From: Antedon mediterranea | Taxonomy: Eukaryota; Echinodermata; Crinoidea; Comatulida; Antedonidae | Reading direction: 5' to 3' | NCBI RefSeq assembly: GCF_964355755.1 | Contig: NC_092672.1 | Location: forward strand, 14,380,501-14,444,500 | Length of the DNA: 64,000 bases | Shown: one piece after another, positions 1 through 13,900 of the stretch | How positions within the stretch are numbered: the first letter of the stretch is position 1 | How the letters are laid out: each line of letters begins with the position of its first letter | The notes under the pieces: generated by a model | Told to the model about the DNA's origin: nothing | The model's input: the letters and a program-made list of their open reading frames with translations, nothing else | The model's database searches: none | Made by a program: the position numbers and the translations under genes

Positions 1-1140
1 AATGTAGAACAATCTACTGCTAATGTAGAAAACGCCAACTAATGTTGAAACAACCGTTAATGTAGAACAATCTACTGCTAATGTAGTAAACGCCAGCTAA
101 TGTTGAAACAACCGTTAATGTAGAACAATCTACTGCTAATGTAGTAAACACCAGCTAATGTAGAAACAACCGTTAATGTAGAACAATCTACTGCTAATGT
201 AGAAAACGCCAGCTAATGTAGAAACAACCGTTAATGTAGAACAATCTACTGCTAATGTAGAAAACACCAGCTAATGTTGAAACAACCGTTAATGTAGAAC
301 AATCTACTGCTAATGTAGAAAACACCAGCTAATGTAGAAACAACCGTTAATGTAGAACAATCTACTGCTAATGTAGAAAACACCAGCTAATGTAGAAACA
401 ACCGTTAATGTAGAACAATCTACTGCTAATGTAGTAAACGCCAGCTAATGTTGAAACAACCGTTAATGTAGAACAATCTACTGCTAATGTAGAAAACGCC
501 AGCTAATGTAGAAACAACCGTTAATGTAGAACAATCTACTGCTAATGTAGTAAACACCAGCTAATGTAGAAACAACCGTTAATGTAGAACAATCTACTGC
601 TAATGTAGAAAACGCCAGCTAATGTTGAAACAACCGTTAATGTAGAACAATCTACTGCTAATGTAGAAAACGCCAGCTAATGTAGAAACAACCGTTAATG
701 TAGAACAATCCACTGCTAATGTAGAAAACGCCAACTAATGTAAAAACAACCGTTAATGTAGAACAATCTACTGCTAATGTAGTAAACGCCAGCTAATGTA
801 GAAAACAACCGTTAATGTAGAACAATCTACTGCTAATGTAGAAAACGCCAACTAATGTAGAAACAACCGTTAATGTAGAACAATCTACTGCTAATGTAGA
901 AAACGCCAACTAATGTAGAAACAACCGTTAATGTAGAACAATCTACTGCTATTGTAGAAAACGCCAGCTAATGTTGAAACAACCGTTAATGTAGAACAAT
1001 CTACTGCTAATGTAGAAAACGCCAGCTAATGTTGAAACAACCGTTAATGTAGAACAATCCGCTGCTAATGTAGTAAACGCCAGCTAATGTTGAAACAACC
1101 GTTAATGTAGAACAATCTACTGCTAATGTAGTTAAACCTC
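1..1140. repeat. 58-bp tandem satellite, about 19-20 copies
   Basis: The sequence starting AATGTAGAACAATCTACTGC recurs every 58 bases from the window edge to about 1140, so the array probably continues to the left. Each unit is itself three related pieces of about 21, 19 and 18 bases, each beginning AATGTAGAA or AATGTTGAA, so the 58-mer is a trimeric higher-order unit. Copies differ by a few point changes (GTAGAAAAC or GTAGTAAAC; CGCC or CACC). The period is not a multiple of three and the units are full of TAA and TAG, so it is not coding. It degrades between 1130 and 1215. Confidence 0.97.
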
Positions 1141-1215
1141 CAGCTAATGTAAAAACACCAACAGCTTATGAAGTAAATACTCAATCAACGGAAATTGCCT
1201 CCCAGCTAATGTAGT

Positions 1216-1746
1216 TACCACTTTTTATATATATAAACCGCTTGGTGATATACTAAAATTGAATTAATTAATTTGAAACGATAAGATGATTACTAGTACT
1301 AGTAGATATTAAGGTCAAAATGATAGTTGCAGCAATTTTTTGCCAAACTTTTGTATTAGACTGAATATAAATATGTATGCTGTGAATTATTTGACACTAA
1401 AATGACCGTAAAGTTAGTTGTTACAAAGATATAAGCTATTTGAATATTTTGCCCGCCATCTTATAAAGGACCATAAAAGACCCCCAAAGGGTTACAGGTT
1501 GAGCAACAATGTTTTTCTGGTTTATTTTGAGTTGCCAACTTCTATCACTAATTGTACACAGAACCCCATTATGACCGGTAATGTTTACAGTGCTGAATTG
1601 AGACTATTTTGTGTCATTAGTATTAGAATTATATAACACCTATGGAATGAAATTATAGGATTCAAACAATTTTGGAGGATAACTGTCTGAGCAAGAACAT
1701 ATTAAAATTGTAAAGAAATTATTTTAAATATAAATCTTTTTAATAC
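1216..1746. other. CLCA intron sequence without recognised feature
   Basis: A+T-rich sequence between the satellite and the last CLCA exon in the window. I see no further VWA-domain exon here on the minus strand; the short ORF at 1418-1636 (+) has no recognisable domain. Confidence 0.6.
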
Positions 1747-1985
1747 CTGATTCAGTCTTTCACTAGCTTCAATCAAAATGACAATCTTAGTTGGAATTCT
1801 CTGAACCAATCTAAATGTTGGTGTAGTATCTACATGTGTTTCAATTGGCAAATTTTTACCACCAACAAAATCTTTAGTCTCCAATATGACTTCCCAGGTT
1901 GACCTGTAGTTGCATTGTTCATTGTGTGGGTTGGGTGCTTCATAATTATGGAAACCTGGCCTTGATGCATCATTATGACAAAACT
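1747..1985 (-). CDS. CLCA: CLCA exon 4 (start of VWA domain)
   Basis: Acceptor GGTTACAG at 1986; 239 bases; donor CAG|GTATTA. Encodes [53 protein letters not shown] and ERLNQ. This is where the VWA domain begins in CLCA proteins. The metal-site loop is short and lacks the DxSxS residues. Confidence 0.88.
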
Positions 1986-4900
1986 CTGTAACCTATTTTA
2001 TAACAAAAAAACAATAATTTTAATCATTTTTCTATACACTGCTATGCTCTACTAGCAAAACAACCTACAGTTTCGGCTCTATTTCACATAGTAATTACAT
2101 GTACTAGTTGCACATACACAACCATCACAATTTACTTTATACATAGTAAAAAACAGTTTAAAAGATTCAGTGTGGTGGCACACGAGTGTACAGATAACCG
2201 GATTCATTTGTTATTATAAACAAAGAAATGTGACAGCACACAACTGTGAATACATTTTTTATGTTTATATTATTTTGTTTATGTTGTATGTTGTGCAAAT
2301 AACAAATTCATGTTTTTTTTAAAAACATGTTTAATGAGGGTGATCCATCCAGTAATTGCTGATCATTAGGTACCCTCAGAGGTTCACAATACAAACATAT
2401 ACACAAGATGTTCTACATAAACAAAGTCTTTGGGAGTGGAGTTGTAATTTGACAGATGTGACAGAACTTCAACCCAGGACCCTTGGAGTGGTAGCCAAGC
2501 ATCATAACCACCAAGCCACAATTACTCGTTGCACATACACAACCATCACAATTTACTTTATATACATAGTAAAAAAAACAGTTTAAAAGATTCAATGAGT
2601 GTACAGATAACTGCATTTACTTCCTTATTTCTATTGGTAGAAAAAAAAAAATTACAGGGGAGAAAGAAAAAAAAATCAGAAGTACATTAATTAAACATAT
2701 TAATAATTCATTAAAAAAAATAGCAAAAGAAGCTCCCTTTAACAACATTGAATTAATATTGCAGGCATACGTGTGAATATGCTCTTTTTCTCAAGGGTGA
2801 ATTTAGAGTAGCCAAGTGAATTGGATCTTCAAACCATGGCTTGATGTATACATCTTGAAGTATAAAGGTCATTGACATAGGAAATTACAGTACCTATATC
2901 ATACAAGAATACCAACACAATTCCCTTTGAACACATTATTCTTTTCAGCATATAGGAATTTGACATATTATTTATGATTGGCCTGATTCTGATAAAATGA
3001 TATCAAGAAGTGTATAAATGAGTCCCATATGGTATATGAGATACGTTTATAAATAAAACAATTCTAATTAGGATGTTCATTACGCATAACGACTGTTCAT
3101 TAATACTCAGTTTCAATCTCTAATGAATATTTGCTTCCATTATTTTTTTAAATTATTAAAGTAATCTAGACCAGTATTCTACTCCATCATATCAGTCATT
3201 ATTTAAAACTTTGTATCGTAAAAACTCCATTATTTCAAGAGAAACCAACATTTTTTTGCAAAGCTGATATTATTATACATTTGGCTGGGATTTTAAATTA
3301 CATCAAAATAATTGATTTTTTATTGCAATACAGTTTTCGTTTGGAATATGTTTTTTTATTTAAATAAAGGTTGCATAATATTGTTTTTATCAGTGGTGTT
3401 TTATAAATTGCCTGTTCAATTTTACATATAAAGGTAAACCTATAATAATCTCACATATGAAATGACAAAAACTTGAAGCTAATTTGATTAAACGGAGTAC
3501 TCAGAAATCTTTATCTTATGATAAATGATAAAAGCATGTGTGCTATATATACTAATATTGCTAATAATGGGCACAGAACCTAAAAAAGAAACGATATAAA
3601 AATGTTAATGCGTTATTTAAACTTTTTAAAACATTTGAATGGTGAAACTGATGTTCCATGGCAGAAATGATGTATTGTACAAACCTACCGATTTCAAAAT
3701 GTTTGGTTTATACATGATAGAGGCAAGTGCTTTAGTTGAGACAAGGTCATCATAACTTAAACAAAAGCCATTGATATTATTGAGGTTGTCAGCATTGATC
3801 TCGTCCATGCTATATTGACAATCTACATGATTTGTTTGTAGTGGCTCAATAACAATATCCAGCGAACATCTTACACCTTCGATACGTTTTGTTTTTGTTG
3901 ATGGGTAGAAATGGTCTAAATTTGGATATTCATCACCCAAACCCCATCGAAGATGACCCCATTCGTGGACGAGAACACGACCTGAAAGAAGGCAAAGAAT
4001 GATTATTAGTGTACAAGATGAGTGTAAAAACAGAATTTGACCAAGACTATCAATAACAATTATCCATACTCTCATATTACGATAATATTATTCTGTACAA
4101 AGATGATAGTTAATTATTTATATTTATGCCTTACGGTCAATGTGAAAAGTAGTCTGAAATCAAAAAATATTTTTTAATTACCTACTTAAAGTCTGATTTT
4201 ATTAATCTTCATTTTTCATGTTTTTGGGGGACAATACATCTTAAATTAAAGTTATTTCTTCAGAAATGATTTATAATCAATTATTTTTGTTTAACAATCA
4301 GTAGTAAACATTTTGTTTAATGTAATATATAGTCTGGTCTACTCATGTACAGAACAAATATAATCACAAACTAAACTATAGTAGTGTACTGTGAGTAGAT
4401 AGTACTTAGTAGTTCACTTAATCACACAAAAATAGAAAAAAGAATCCTACAAGAATGAAGTCATTATTTATTGAAAAAGATTTTATAGTATTAACATGTA
4501 CATGCATCTCAATAATACAGTATTATAATCAGCAAATGTTTTCCTAGACTCTTTTTTGTGCTTTGGGGTTTGTAATTTGAGCATGACCCGTCCATGTTTA
4601 CAAAATTCTAAAACTGTCAGCCTCTAGAACTATAGTTTCCGCTTGATATAGCTTCTGAATGAGTAGTCCTCTGGGAATACAGCTGGCTAAAGCTGCGACG
4701 CAAAAACAAAAAACAAACTAGAAAAGTGTTGAGATTTTGGTACACAACTATAATACAGACTTGAATAGTGAAGTAGCATAGTATTAAAAAAAAATCAGAA
4801 GCAGATTGTAAAGGCGGGCTCAAACTCAAAGCGTCTACTTCCGCAAGAGTGCTTAATGTCAACCTTTCGATTGGAACAGAAAGAAACTTAAGTTGACAGT

Positions 4901-7900
4901 TAATAGTTGTGGTTACCATACCACGTGCTGACAATGTTCTATTTAGTTAGTTTTGTATTTAACTTAGTCTTTTAATGTTAATCTTACTAAGTTAACGTTA
5001 AAGAAATATATATTTAATTGTCAGACAATGGTTTTTGGTTAAAAGTAACCTTTTCGTTTGTCTTTTTATAAGTGAAATAATTTTTTGTTTGTTTTTGTTT
5101 TGTTTATCATATAAGACATTACTGTACAAAGGAAAACAATAAAATTAAAATTCAAAAGCAAACAAAAAGAACCTAGATATCCATCTCCTTATAAATTAAA
5201 TAAATAAAGGTTCATAAAAATTATTCTAATCTCTAACAATTTCATATTTGATTTATAAATGTTTCTAATTTTATCCATTTTGTAGTAAAAATACTGTCCT
5301 TAAAATTCTGATAAATAAATTTTTCCACTTCATAAAACCCTTTTAACTCATTCATAACCATTTTGACAGTTGGCTTACATTTAACTAGTTTTACATTTGT
5401 AAATACATGACTTTACTATTAGAATAATTGCATTAATAGATTTTAAATTAAAATACTGATGCAAAAATTATTCTCTCTTTACCAAAAATATATAGCACTT
5501 CAGTTTTTTCCAAATGTAACCCTGCCATGGTTTACCATGTTTTTCTTGTTATATTTTTGCTATAGTGTGGTAGAATAATCTTTTAATCCTTCCTTTGCTG
5601 TTTATGTCATTATGTCATAAACTATGTGGTAATGCATGGGAGCTTTCTGTTTTTTCTATAGACACTGACCAATAAGGGCCAGTTTACCCTTTGCTTTTTT
5701 CCCCAGCAACATGATTGACCAATGGGATTAGCCTTGGTCAGGTGACTGGGCCAATATTAGGGTATGTTCCCATGTTTCATTCTCTTTTCCTGATTATGCC
5801 ATCTGAAGTGCTGGTCATTTCCAAGTGTTACAAATTAAAATATACGACTTTATTTAAAGCTAGCTCTATTTTTTTTTTGTGTACTACAGTATAATTACAT
5901 TACCGAACTAAGTTTTAAAGTTCGCGTTGATTGGAAGGTTCTGCAAGTTTGGCATATTGCACTAAAAAAACTATATTTGATCGATGTACTGTACATATTG
6001 GAGACTGTTCGTTTTATTTTGAATATTGGCTCTTTGTATAGGTGAGCGTTTGAACACCAATTTACTTTGCTCTATATTTAAAGTTAATTATTGTATAGGT
6101 ACATTACTGTTGTTATTGTTAACAGTTAATGCTGTTTTATGTCTACTATATACTGTAATGACTTCCATTAAAATGGAAGTCATTACAGTATAGTAGACAT
6201 TGTTATTAATTATGTTTAAACCTATTTTTATAAATGGAATGCTTCCATGATTGGTCTGTTAGGGCAGGGTTAGGGTAAGCAGGCTCAAGATAGACCTATT
6301 ATATCATATAGGCATTGTATAGATCAGCAAATTGTTATTTTCCTCTTTTACTTATTTATTGTTCTTTAAGACAATGTTTTCATTTTCCTTTTTCATTATG
6401 TTATTTTTGAGACAACAATTGCCATTATGAAGTCGTTTTATGACTATTGCCATGTAAGGCTGATAATGTACTTATTCAATGTTAAACTATTTTAGACAGT
6501 ATACTGTATTATTATACTGTATTTTGGCTCTTTGTATAGGCTACCGAAGAACCACTGGTTCTCGGACACCGAAATTATCTGTATAGACTTTTATATAAAT
6601 CAACTGTATTCATCTACCGTAAGGCGAAAAAACGCAAGACGGAGGTCAAGGTCGCCGTTGGAAGCGGTAGCTACCTTATCTTTAATAACCTTATCGGCGC
6701 CTTAGATAAGTCATACTTTCCGTTCTCTTTTGTTTTATTTTTATTTTATTCTAGTTTGGTCGAATAAACCGTGTTTTGTTCCATTAAAATTTATGTTCTG
6801 ATGTTTTTGTATTTGAGTTATGTTTGTGCTATATTTATTCGTTAAGATTAATTATAAAGTTGAGGAAACAAACCTGGCTGGGTTACACTGAATTATATTC
6901 CTGGAGGAGGTTCCATATCCTTTTTACTACTGGACAATTACATAACAAATGCTGAATGGTTTTGATTTGATCATCTCCAAATGAGCACATTGGTAGTTCT
7001 TTTATATTCATTTTAAATAATTGTTCATTTGTTGCAATTATTCTATTTAAAATTTTATATTGAAAATATATTAAAACAATATTCATGTACACGTATGTGG
7101 AGCTAGGTACAGTAGATTGTTGATTTATCTTAAATTCACTTTCTTGTTTACTTGCGGTAAACATTTTTTATAGACCTCAATGTTGTCAGTATTAAAAATG
7201 TTTTTACATTAATGTTAAAAATAGAATACAAACCTGTTCCTAGATTTCCATACTGTGAATTAATTGTACTATTCTGTATGTACTCTGGTGTCAGATGCAT
7301 ATACAAGCCTGATGATCCACATTGTCCAGTCATTAGCACGTACGGGTTATGAGGTAGCCAATCATTTGGTTTATCAATTCTAATGTTGGCTCGTACAAAT
7401 GATTCATGAGTTGCAGTAAAGTATTGTCGCCTACTCTTCCAAGTCCTTGGAATTAAAATAGTAATTTCTTTCCAGTAAACTCTATTAGATGTTGCTTCAA
7501 ATAGGTATTGTGATCCATTTGTAAAATCTCTCTAAAATAAAAAGTACAATATACAAACTTGAACACTATTTAGAATTTGTTATACATTTTGTTTGCAATT
7601 TAATTCTATTGTTACTTCACTTATTAAATTTAAAATCATCAAATGTACTGTTTAGTTGAATAAAGAAATCTTGTTTCACATCAACAATCATAACTCAAAT
7701 TGTAACTTTTCTAAAGTGACTGATTGATGTGCAAAAATAGTGCTCATTACAAATGTATGTGTATGTTCTGTGTAATTGCTCATAGTTTTACAGGCTTGAG
7801 TAGGAAATTAAACTATTTTTACCCTATACTTTAGCAATCAACGCATTAAAATATTTTTCTACATGTATTCAGCTTAGGAAAACATTAAATCTGACAGTGT

Positions 7901-10900
7901 AGAATTATTATATTATTATCCAATTATTAAATGAACATGGCATTTTTTTTACTTGCCTTGATTTTGCATATAACCTTGATTCTGTCACAATTTTTATTTA
8001 TTTATTTATTCTATTGGCTCGGGCTCAGTATATTAGCAACATTAGGAAATGAAAATTCTCAAAAACAAATGTTGACGAAACATTTTATAATTGTTACTAA
8101 ACTAAAGTGCAACATCTATATTTACTTCTCTGTTATTTTCCTCACATAATATTTATCAATGTAAAATTGTCAACAAAATGAATGATCGCAACTGGAATCG
8201 TGGTTGTAACCTACGTTACATGTTTTATTTTCGACTTTCAATGTAAACGATTATAAAGGCAACAACATTATATTTCTATGAATATGAAACTATAAAATAG
8301 TGTATGTAATCAAACAAAAACATGTATAATAACTTACATATTGTTACATTCACTAGTACATATTGTATTTTATAGTTTATACTTTATTAACATCCATAAT
8401 AAAATGAGTCGTCAATCAAAGGTTGTTGTTGATTTCTTGTATGTCCGCATACATTCCTGTCTTAAATTCACATAAAATAACACTCATTATTGTACTCTAT
8501 TAAATAGTCATATGACAAAACTGGTGTTATCTTTCTTAGAAAATGTATACTGTGTTACAATTGAGTAACGTAAATTACGTATTCAGTAACGTAAATTACT
8601 GAATTGAAAGATGAATTCGTCATCAAAATAGTTAAATAAAAACAACATTTGTAACTTTTAACAATAAACCTCATTGGTATTTTAGATCATTGCCATCACT
8701 TTAGTAGGCAAACAAATTATGTGTTTCATTAAATCATCCTTTTTTTTTATTTTCTATTAATTCAATGCATATTTTATTAATTATAATTATAAAAACTCCC
8801 ATATGAAAATGTAAATTAGTGAGTTTTATAATGCTAGTGTACATACTATTGTTTTGGTTAATATGATTATTATTATTTATTATAATTCTGTGAACTTTAC
8901 AGTTGCTTGGCCTAATGCTTATATCAGTCTCAACTTTCTTAGTAACGTAAGTTACATTTCCTTTAATGTTTCAACATTTTGATTTATCCGTTCCCTCTCC
9001 TGGTCTGAAATGTAGAACAATCTACCCGTACAACCCTTTGTTTCAATTTCAACACGGCAGATAACTTTATCAATAGGAATCCATATTTCATCCTTACTAT
9101 TTGGCCACTGAAATATGTTCTTGTTAATTCTGCTGCCAGATTTAAAAAAAGACACCAACGCATCTTCATCATCTATATCAACAACTTTGCCGATGTACCA
9201 TTCTTCATCATATAATGCCGATACCCAATCATCAACATGGAATTGAATTTTGCTGCTTTGCTTGGTATTTTGCTTTTGACGTTTCGTTAAGCTATGGACT
9301 ATCCATCCGGGGCACATGTTATCAGCAGAAGAGGTTTCTTGACACGCTCTACAGTAGCAAGATACATCGCGTACCATCACTTCTCCACTGATGCCTCTCA
9401 CTGCATGGAGATTTGTAGTCCCGGAAACAGGTCTTATGTTTGGCCATTTCATTTGTATTTCCGATTCTGCAGCCACACATTCCTCATTAGTAACAAAAAA
9501 GTACTCTATGCGTGAGTTTTCTCTTTCTTGACAAGCCCAAGCAAAGAAGTCGTGGGCATCTTGGATCACTGCCGCACCACGTTTTACGGCTTCGTCCGCC
9601 AAGCGTTTTACTGTTCCGCCAATGCCGTCGCATGGCCTTTTTCCATGCCCAGCTTCGAAGTAGTCCCAGCTGGCATTAATATTATGGAAAAGTATGTTGT
9701 GATTAGATATGATGGAGAATATTGTTTTATTCCGGTATTGTGATGTTGGACTATCGGTCCAATAATGGATAGTCTTTAATTCTGGCAAGATCCCTCTCAA
9801 TTTTGGCACCAGCTTCTTTAAAATTGCAAACACAGTAGAAGCGTTGTGTGCGCGGGTGTCTGAAACCGCTACCATGCTATGATGCTTAATTTCGCCATCA
9901 TGAAAGTAAGCAACTATAGGGTGTAAAGTAACACCGGTCTGATTCCAGTAGGCGCTTTGCACTTCTTCCATCGGCACACATGTGTAATTCTGAGCGAAAT
10001 CCATATGTATGACGCATTCTCCTTCTTGCAGGTTTTCTTTACACTCTCTTATAGCAGTGTATTGTGCTGTAACCCGTTGTGCATGTTTTCGGAAATCAAT
10101 AGTTGTAGTTGCAAATGTGCTTTTGTCGACTCTTTGTTGAACAAGTTTAGTTTTCTTCTTACCGAAATTGTCCGGGACACGTTTCCATTCTTCATACTGG
10201 ATCTCTTGGTCTGGTATACGTTTGGCAAGATCAGATATCTGTGTGTCGGTGATTGATTTGATTGCTTCATCGGGGCTTGTGATTGTGATCACACCTAGAG
10301 ATTGTAATACCTTTAACTGAAGGGCAAAGTTCTGATGTTTTTGGCCAAGACTTGTGTTTCTTGCTGTGAATTTGACAAGTTTAATATTAGCATTTCTTTG
10401 TCGGATTTTCTTAAACGAGGAAAAAGAAACCTTCCGTTGCTCGGGATTTTCACTTTTGTACTTGGCAAACAAGTTCATCATGTAATCATTGAGGTATCTT
10501 ATCTGGCGTTTTTCTTTGGTAGAAGATGTTTTGCAGGCATCTCGTTTTCCTGGCATCATCCTGGAGTTGTCATCTCTTTCCATGAAGCCTAATACTTCAT
10601 TATGAAGAACTCCCCACGCCTTTTTTACATACTTCGCAGCTGTGATTCCTTGCTTTTTCGTCTTGGATAGGTTACGTTGACCAAGGCCCGACTCCCTTGA
10701 AACACGCGCGATTAACCTGTATTTCTTGATTATCTTTCCAGATAGAACATTGCTAATCATTCTTCTGGCCTTCTGCCCTTGATTTATCTCTGTGCTCTCT
10801 CTTATTTCATCAAGCAGTGCATGTGAAAGCAGGAGTTGTTTTTTCAACCCTTTGGGTACTGATCTTGGTGACATACCTAGAAAATTGGAAATTACATCAA

Positions 10901-13900
10901 TACTAAATTAAGTACGGTTTAGAATATTTAAATATTATCTCAATTGATATGTTCAGGAAGATAATGGGTTAAGCGGCATGTAATGGGCAGAAAAAGAAAA
11001 TACGTATATTCACATCACCATACACGACATGGAACAAGTTATCATTTATAAGGCCTTGAGTACATTTTGTGGATATTTGCTCTATATTATAAATAGCCAA
11101 TATTATCATTATTAATAATAATTATGCGTGAATAAAACAGTACATTCATTCGTGACGTACCTGCATTTCGTAAATCCTGATTTGCTTTCGATCTTGGAGA
11201 GTCAGTACTACTCATGGACGAGTCATGACTGGTAGATGGGATGCAATTCTTATTTACTTTCTTCAGAGCTCTTTCATAGCGCTTGTTTATGGTTTTTTTT
11301 TGTCTGGTCATTTTCTGTAACTCCAGATTTAATTTTTCGATGCGACGATGGGCTCGACTTAGTGCTCTGCCAACACGTTTTCGAGTAGAAATACGTCTCT
11401 TAAACGACATCTTGATGCGTAGAGGAGAAGTTGGTGAAACCACATCGGAAGATATGGCTGAATCATCATTACTACTACTAGGTTCGTCAGCTTCTTCTGG
11501 GTGTTGTACTTGTAGTTGGGCTTGAACTTGCTTCACGTACCTTCGATGTTTCTGTACTCTTCTTTTCACCGTCGCTCTCCGTGCATTTCTATCTTTTGTT
11601 GTAAGTTCTGCTGACGGAACATAGTATTTCATTACACGTCTTGCTTCTGCTTGCAAGTACTCTGCTCCTCGCTTCTCTTTTTGTCGTTCCCGATACGCTG
11701 CCTGAATCTCGGCTCGTGACTTTACCATTATCACCAGTGTCACCTAGTGTTTAACAAAATGTATTAGTATTAAATCGAAATAAACAAATATTAAATTATA
11801 TTTTTACATTTTAAATAACCATAATGTAAAAAAATACATTGACTTTGTATGTAGTAAATTATGTAACTTACGTTACCATGAACTTACTATTAATACTTGT
11901 GAGTATCGATATTACAAAGACACAAGATGTATCCAGGTACATGACATACGTTTGACAATGAATATTCATAAACATATATACACAGATATTATCTTAATAT
12001 CATTGCTATGTTCGGTAATGTTACAACAACATAGACATACAACATCAATGTGAAACTTACGTTACCATAGTATCAAGGGCAAAGAAACTTCCCATAAAAT
12101 AACCCTAAATAAAATCAACTCCGGTTGGAGGTAATGTTCATTATTGCCTGTATAATATAACTTAAATTATTTGAATATACTGAGTAGAAAAAAAACAAGA
12201 CGTCTTAGAAATGAGGTATATAAAATGGTAACCTACGTTACATGTAGTGTAATTTACGTTACGTTGTTGCCTATGCTAGCTTACTAGTATAAATTGTACA
12301 ATGTAATAACATACTTGCATATCTGTCTAATTTCCTAAATTATGAACATTAGGAAAGTTGTTCTAAATGATCTTTAGTGAATTAAGCATTTGAATACTTA
12401 CTAAAATATACTCGAAAATCTGATATGAAGAATAAACTATGAAATTGTGAAGACGTATTTATAAAAACGTGGTCAAAATTGCCGCTGTCTGCCGAATCAC
12501 GTGGTTAAAACTTTTTATTGTGTCAGAGGGCGTTTTCTTGATCATAAGAATATCTGTATTCCTTAGAAATGTCCATAATATTAAAACTCATCAGTAACAA
12601 TATATATGGTAACGTAAGTTACCATAACGTAAATTTCAAATGAACTTCAAAGGCTCAAATAATTAAATCTTAAAACAACAACAAAATAATCAGTTTAAAA
12701 TTAAACTTGACGTAACTAATCTTATAAATTATTATAACATGTGTGTACACAAACCGGATCCTAAGAAGAAATGGGGTAACGTAGGTTACGTCGCTTAACC
12801 AATCGTTTTTCATTAACACTTTCCAGGCAATTTTATAACGTATTTACATTATATTTCATCCGCGCAAGCAATATAATCGTTATCAAGAGTACAAATCACA
12901 TATAATACGAAGAAAAACACTTTTATAGGTAATTATTAATTGATATTTAATGCATTTTTTAAAGTCTGTAACGTAAGTTACGTCATTTGTGCGACATATT
13001 TAATTGAAGAATTTTTTAAAATAAAACTCATTTTTTGTCAAAATTTCACTTACATGCGTTAAACGTATAGGTAAGGCTCCAAAATATACAGTATTTACAA
13101 TGATAAATGGGATTATATTTAATTTTTACACTAGTGAATATTATGAAATTGGCCGGCGACAGGCAGTTTTGTGTCATATCATGAAGTTTAAAGTGACATT
13201 ATTTTTTAAGGGCAAGGATTTTCAAAATAAAAGTTGGCCAATACAAAGAATAACGTTTCCTGTACCGTCATAACGCTTTAAAACACACTTTTAGTGCATA
13301 GTTTTATATATATAACACAGTAATTATAGGCGACATTGGTTTTTCATATTCGTGTTGGTATAGTGAGCCTGAGCCTATTTGCACTATTTTATCTTGAGAT
13401 CAATTTCTTCTAGCTATGTAAATTTTTCAGAGTATATTCCTTATGGCCAGGAATTGATGTGGTATGTTTTCTTGGAGAGCAATAAAAAATTATGCGGTCT
13501 ACATTGTAATCATATCTAAGTCACAAGCATGTATTATAACTAAACTAAATTTGGTACTCATAAATTTCAGGTCATATTTCATCATATGACAATAAAAATA
13601 CCGGTACATGCGTAGTGCATATTACGCATGCGTACGTGCGCTTACATTTGTCAAAATTTTCAACATTTATTTTCAATAAAATTGTAGGACGTTTTAGGCA
13701 ATTTTAAGCATTTAAACTTACTTGGTATTTGAGACAAACAATGGACAATCACAAGGGTTACTCGCAACATTAAGTGCGGAAACAATTAATTTGGAGGGTA
13801 TTTTTTCATTGCCATTCTGAGAAATGTTTTTTTGTTTAACTTGTGAGAATAGTAAAATGCTGTGTTCACATTTTTACATAATGTATATTCCATGAAAAAC

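Larger units (their letters stand above)
8206..12981. mobile_element. Putative DNA transposon with eleven subterminal palindromes
   Basis: The palindrome-like 14-mer GTAAC-N4-GTTAC occurs with perfect arms at 8206, 8942, 11863, 12228, 12609, 12776 and 12968, and with one arm mismatch at 8565, 8586, 12052 and 12249. The centre is GTAA or GTAG in one orientation and TTAC or CTAC in the other. On each side the outer copies point one way and the inner copies the other, so the two sides mirror each other. I noticed no copies elsewhere in the window. The transposase-like gene sits between the two groups. Exact termini are not resolved; weakly similar inverted stretches at about 8159-8182 and 13028-13056 are candidates. 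Confidence 0.6.

Noticed and set aside
4617-4934. 105-codon minus-strand ORF in CLCA intron 2
   Set aside because: No motif, no splice context linking it to CLCA, and CLCA exons on both sides already join without it.
9294-10592. Several plus-strand ORFs of 71-99 codons
   Set aside because: They lie antisense to the long transposase-like exon and have no recognisable domains; shadows of the real frame.
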